From Paraescarpia echinospica (taxonomy: Eukaryota > Annelida > Polychaeta > Sabellida > Siboglinidae): a stretch of DNA of 64,000 nt. Below are positions 59,801-64,000 of the stretch, piece after piece. The notes below the pieces were generated by a model, which made no database searches, was not told the DNA's origin, and saw only the letters and a list, made by a program, of their open reading frames with translations. The DNA lies in assembly GCA_020002185.1 (NCBI GenBank), contig CM034543.1:32220824-32284823 (forward strand), given 5' to 3'. Position 1 is the stretch's first letter. Each line of letters starts with the position of its first letter. The position numbers and the translations under genes were made by a program.

Positions 59801-60915
59801 ACTGAATTTAGAAATTCGAGGAGAAGCTACGACAAAAATTAGTTGTAAAAATATAAAACAACACAGCAAGAGTTGTTATGCATATGTTCTGAGCAAACAG
59901 AAAGTTCAGGATAAGGTAGATCCTCTAGAAGGTAGTGCTGGAAATATAATATCAGAGGGATTCTTAATGGCAGAAGACCTGAATGAGTATTTTGTTCAGT
60001 GTTTACCAGGGAAGATATTAGTTCACTGCCAATACCATAGGCTAAGTTCAAGGGGCAGAATCATACAATTTAGGGCAGTTAATTGTAACCCCGGAGATGG
60101 TAGCTAAGAAAATTAGGGTTATGAAGGATAATAAATCACCTGGAGTGGATGGGATTCCGACCAAACTATTGGAAATTAAGAAACACATTAGCATACCATT
60201 CACAACAGTTTTCAACTGGTCATTAATGGTTCCTTTAGAATGGAAAGAAGCAAACATTATAACGTTATTTAGGAAAGGATCCAGAATCAAGTTAGATAAT
60301 TACAGACCAGTAAGTTTAACGTCAGTGATTTGCTAATTATTAGAAAGAATAATTAAAGATCACACTGTGCATTTTCTTGTTAAACGTAACTTGATAAACC
60401 AATCTCAACATGTGTTTCTAAAAGCTAGGTCATGCTTAACAAATACGTTTTGTTTTTTATGGAAGATACCACTTAGTGGGTAGAAGAGGTATCACCAGTA
60501 GATATCACCTACTTAGATTGTCAGAAAGCTTTCGACAAAGTACCACATCAAAGATTATTGCTTAAACTAAAGGCCCACGGCATAGGAAATGGTTTAATTA
60601 ACTGGATAGACAAATGTTTAATTGACAGAAGACAATGGGTAGTAGTTGATTGGGAGGCTTCAAACTGGAAATCAGTTTTGAGTGGGGTACCAGAGGGATC
60701 AGTACTGGGACCTATATTATTCTTAATATATATCAACGATTTGGGCGACGATATAACAAGCAAGGTTTTGAAATTTGCGGATGATACAACATTGTTTAGA
60801 AGGATTAAACGTGATGAAGATAGATAGCATTTACAAGATGATCTTGACGGATTCATAAAATGGTCTGAAAAACGGCAATTTTTTTTCAGTTTTAGAAAAT
60901 GTAAATGCCTCTACA
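56842..60915 (+). mobile_element. CR1-like LINE copy D, 3'-incomplete
   Basis: Begins TCGAGGCTATATTTGGCGG as in copy B, with an extra block of about 130 bases in the 5' UTR (57300-57430) that B lacks. ORF1 (57568-58746): the zinc finger has a deletion removing its first Cys pair. The esterase is fairly intact (VLMGDSILRKTNKT, DSLHLSGKGAAIF). ORF2 (58800-60915): endonuclease and RT are in many frames, with YLDCQKAFDKVPH and KFADDTTLFRRI recognisable. Family sequence stops near 60915 inside the RT C-terminal region and a different LINE begins. The 3' end with the TTGTTAAATC tail is absent or displaced beyond the window. Confidence 0.88.
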
Positions 60916-62143
60916 CCATCAAACAACTAAGGAAGATAAAAAACAAACTGACGAATTTGAATTTGATAGCCATTATTAATAGACGCAACAGAACGTATAT
61001 ACGAGAGTATAACCAAGCTTGGAGCCAGATTCTTTCAACTAGAGGGTATGTTTGACAGGAATGAATCAGTCATCGAATCGATGCAGAAAAAATTGTTTCA
61101 AATAACTGAACAACTAAACAAACAGCACACAATTGACGCAACCGTGCGTGCCTTACAGGCGAGAAATCCAGCTTGATGGATATGAGCAATACTCCCGCAG
61201 GTAAAATCTCCGCTTCCTGGGTATCGAGGAAACCGTCAGCGATGACAACATTGAAGACACAGTTATCGGCATTGTCAAAAAGACGATGAGCGTTTCCCCG
61301 CCGCACCTGGTTACCGATATCGTTCGTTGCCATAGAATCGGAAAAAAACTCCAATCAACTGACGCGCTACAATCTACAATCGAAGCTAATCGTTTTGCTG
61401 CTTCAGGTGTATTCATACTATGTGTTGTATTGACACAGTGTATATTTTCATGTTTATGCTACAGTTTACTATGTCTAAATCTCAAAACTACAAACAATAT
61501 CGCTATGATGATTTATCTTTACTTAAACTGTTATCTTATCCAAGCTATCACTACCAGCAAATACCTACTGAATTATTGGAGCAATGTTATGTGGAGATAT
61601 GTAAAAATACCTATTTTCTAAATGAGATTAGATTCAGATGATTTATTCCTACAACATTATGGAGGTGACCACAACATTTGCTTAAATAAAATGTAACATT
61701 TTAGTAATGATGAAAACCATGAAAACGACACTTTGGCAATAATGAAATCTTCATCGTACTATGACACCGACAACTGTAAGTAACTGATAAATACAAAAGT
61801 AAATAGTTTTGGCATACTAAATACAAATATACAATCTATTAACACTAAATAATTCAACAAGATTGAGGTCTTTGTAAAAGAACTGCAGCTATTTAAATAT
61901 GCTTTCAATAGTATATGTATTCAGGAAAGTTGGTTAACTGAACAAGACGATTTACGTAACATCCAATTAGAAGATTATACTTGCATTTCCTTGGGTAAGA
62001 TTAGTAGTACCAAAGGGGGCTTAATTACGTATGTTCATTCTAAATATGATTATAAGGTTTTGCAATGTATAATAAATGAAAATTGGGAAGGACAGCTAAT
62101 TAAAATCACTGGGGGTGGTCTTATAAAACCTGTGATAGTTGGT

Positions 62144-62181
<38 letters not shown>

Positions 62182-62889
62182 CCTCGCCGAGACTGAAATA
62201 GTGATTACAAACAATTTATTGAAGACATTGCATTCTCATTATCAACATTTGATTTCAAACAATCTGAAGTCATTATTGCTGGTGATTTTAATATAAACTT
62301 GCTTAAAATTAATGATAAAGAATATTGTAGTGAGTTTTACAACACCTTAACAAGATTGTGTTTCTTTCCAAAAATAACATTCCCAACCAGATTGTCTGCC
62401 CTAAATGGCTCATTGATCGACAATTTGTTTTGCAATATTAGTCAATTAATGCTACAATCAATAGCAGGTAACATAATCAAACAATTTTCAGACCACCAAC
62501 CATATTTTATATTTATAGACACTGCTCCGGTTAACAAAATGCCCTCCCAAATGAGTTCAAATACATTTACAGATTGAAACAGCTACGTCAAATTTTGCTT
62601 ATGAAATAATTAACTCAAATATTATAGAGACATTAGATCAAGACCCTTTGCACGGTCCAAATAACAATTAAAAATAATCATTGGTGTACTTGAAAAGACA
62701 AATTGTAATCACATGCCATTTAAATTAGACACGTTTAATCAAATATAAACACAAAAACTCTCTACGGATAACAAATGGTATTTTAAATCTATAAAATGCA
62801 GGGACTATCTACATAAACAACTTAAGCTGTCAAATCCAACATATATTGTCATTTTAGTAATAAGACAAACTTGTTGAAAATTACTAAAT
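60916..62889 (+). mobile_element. LINE with RRM-like ORF1 and endonuclease (clade unsettled)
   Basis: 60980-61400 encodes an ORF1 of the L1/CR1 coiled-coil kind. A helical stretch (QKKLFQITEQLNKQH) precedes EQYSRR, a stop where Asn is expected, then NLRFLGIEETVSDDN and VRCHRIGKK. ORF2 starts near 61790 with GILNTNIQSINTK. The endonuclease reads ICIQESWLTEQDD, then is interrupted by a TA microsatellite (62147-62180). It resumes with VIIAGDFNINLLK and FSDHQPYFIF, so the catalytic E, D-N and D-H remain. The frame falls apart before the RT and is lost by about 62889. No RT core is seen. Confidence 0.7.
62147..62180 (+). repeat. TA microsatellite inside a LINE endonuclease
   Basis: A pure TA run of about 34 bases, read in frame as IYIYIYIY. 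It expanded after the LINE inserted. Confidence 0.95.
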
Positions 62890-64000
62890 GTGGTGGCTGC
62901 TACGAAAGCGATCAATGGTCTTAGTGGCAGTCTCCCTGACCCCTATTTTTGTTTATCAACAGCAACCTGATAGTTCATTGTCAGGATGTTGTTAATTGAT
63001 TATATCGTGCATTGATTGTTTCTACTTTTACGTTATATATTCTACATAACAACACACGTATGCACTACTTGTTATTTTAACACATATTCAGTATTTCATA
63101 ATTGAGCTGTAGATAATTCAGATTTTTTTTAATTGTACCGTTTTGTTTTTATATGTGGGTCAAATAAACACTTCCAATTCCGATTCCGAAAGGTGTTCGG
63201 CCCGGCAAGAGGCCCGGTTGTGGAAATATGTGCCGGGTTTTCTCCAGGAGCCCGACCGAAATAGGCACAAACAGATGCAACACCATGTGCATGGGGGAAT
63301 ATAGGCAAAACTAAGCATCGCGATGAGCACACGTCCCTGTCAACGGACGCGGTGCATGTCGATACAAAAGACACCTTCCACAACAGTAATTACGATGGCC
63401 CGCAAGGGTATCTATACGAACGATCTAGCCATGATCGGTACTCTGAACATGGGGGTGACCAACCAATGGAACGCCCCAACCACAGTCGACGACGCCATGA
63501 AAATAGGTGTGGTTTCGAGATATGTCGTCGGCCAAGTGACAGAAATGTCACTATCGAAAAGTTTGATGGTAAACCAGGGAATGGGATAACTGGATTCACC
63601 AATTCGAGTTAATAGCCGAGGCTTACAACTGGGACCCAGGTATAACGGGGGAGAGGATGCACAGCGTGGGAGATATAGAAATCCTGAACATAGTAGTAGG
63701 CATGATGATATTCATGGACAATATAAGACACATTACCCCTCACGAGAGGATAATCGGGATGATACACGTGGGCGGTGTAGGACTTCATAATGATAACCGG
63801 GGAATATATTATCAGCCGCCAGAGATTAATTACAGCCGAAGTCCCGGTCCTCGTCATGACAGAAAGGGGATGGGACGGATAAACCACCGTCAAACTAAAT
63901 AAGGCGAACCAAGTTGCACGTGGGTCCACCACCATCCTTTGGGGTATTGACCAACCTACGCACAATAATAACAGACTAACTCCATGTATGTCCACCAGTC
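62890..64000 (+). mobile_element. LTR retrotransposon 5' part with gag remnant (Ty3/gypsy-like), runs off the window
   Basis: LINE sequence ends at about 62889. The following 300 bases carry a TATATATT and, near 63165, AATAAACA, as an LTR would. The LTR limits are not proven. From about 63320 coding text appears. 63352-63612 includes RNVTIEKFDGKPGN, and after a frame change the Trp/Phe/Glu pattern of a retrotransposon gag capsid N-terminal region follows (QFELIAEAYNWD). Further stops come before the right edge. Gag of this kind assembles the particle that packages element RNA. This copy is disrupted. No protease, RT or integrase is visible, since the element continues beyond 64000. Confidence 0.5.

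Overview
The window is a repeat-dense piece of an animal nuclear genome. Evidence for this is two spliced exons of the molybdenum-cofactor gene MOCS1, spliced transposon genes with GT-AG introns, at least five clades of metazoan non-LTR retrotransposons, solo LTRs, and two 1000-base N gaps. The element mix (CR1-like LINEs with a zinc-finger/esterase ORF1, RTE-like and L2-like LINEs, ISL2EU-type DNA transposon) suggests a marine invertebrate. The phylum cannot be fixed from sequence reading alone.

Layout. 1-1225: RTE-like LINE tail. 2289-3288: gap. 3289-4882: minus-strand L2/CR1-like LINE. 5595-6484: second RTE-like tail. 7823-9328: solo LTR with a 5-bp target duplication. 10196-23400: three-level nest. 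In it an L2-like LINE is split by a 10-kb ISL2EU-type DNA transposon (12339-22359), whose nuclease gene is itself split by a minus-strand CR1-like LINE (17321-22165). 23497-25015: 1.5-kb foldback with tRNA-like promoter boxes in both arms. 26356-27355: gap. 27620-28913: possible TIR element. 30484-31579: CR1-like fragment. 32066-33123: two MOCS1 exons. 33678-34795: 33-bp minisatellite. 34803-39628: CR1-like copy B. 39882-42745: remnants. 45499-46405: start of a small secreted-protein gene with TATA box, non-coding exon, signal-peptide exon and acidic exon. 48895-55197: second solo LTR (minus), split by CR1-like copy C (49619-54380). 56842-60915: CR1-like copy D. 60916-62889: another LINE. 62890-64000: 5' part of a Ty3/gypsy-like element.

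How the parts relate. Only MOCS1 and the secreted-protein gene look like host genes, and both are incomplete here. Everything else recognisable is mobile or repetitive. The nests give relative ages: the L2-like LINE is older than the ISL2EU element, which is older than CR1 copy A, and solo LTR 2 is older than CR1 copy C. The ISL2EU element carries a THAP-domain DDE transposase on the plus strand and a SWIM/YqaJ nuclease gene on the minus strand, pointing at each other. Both are now broken. The four long CR1-like copies share ORFs but use two unrelated 5' ends.
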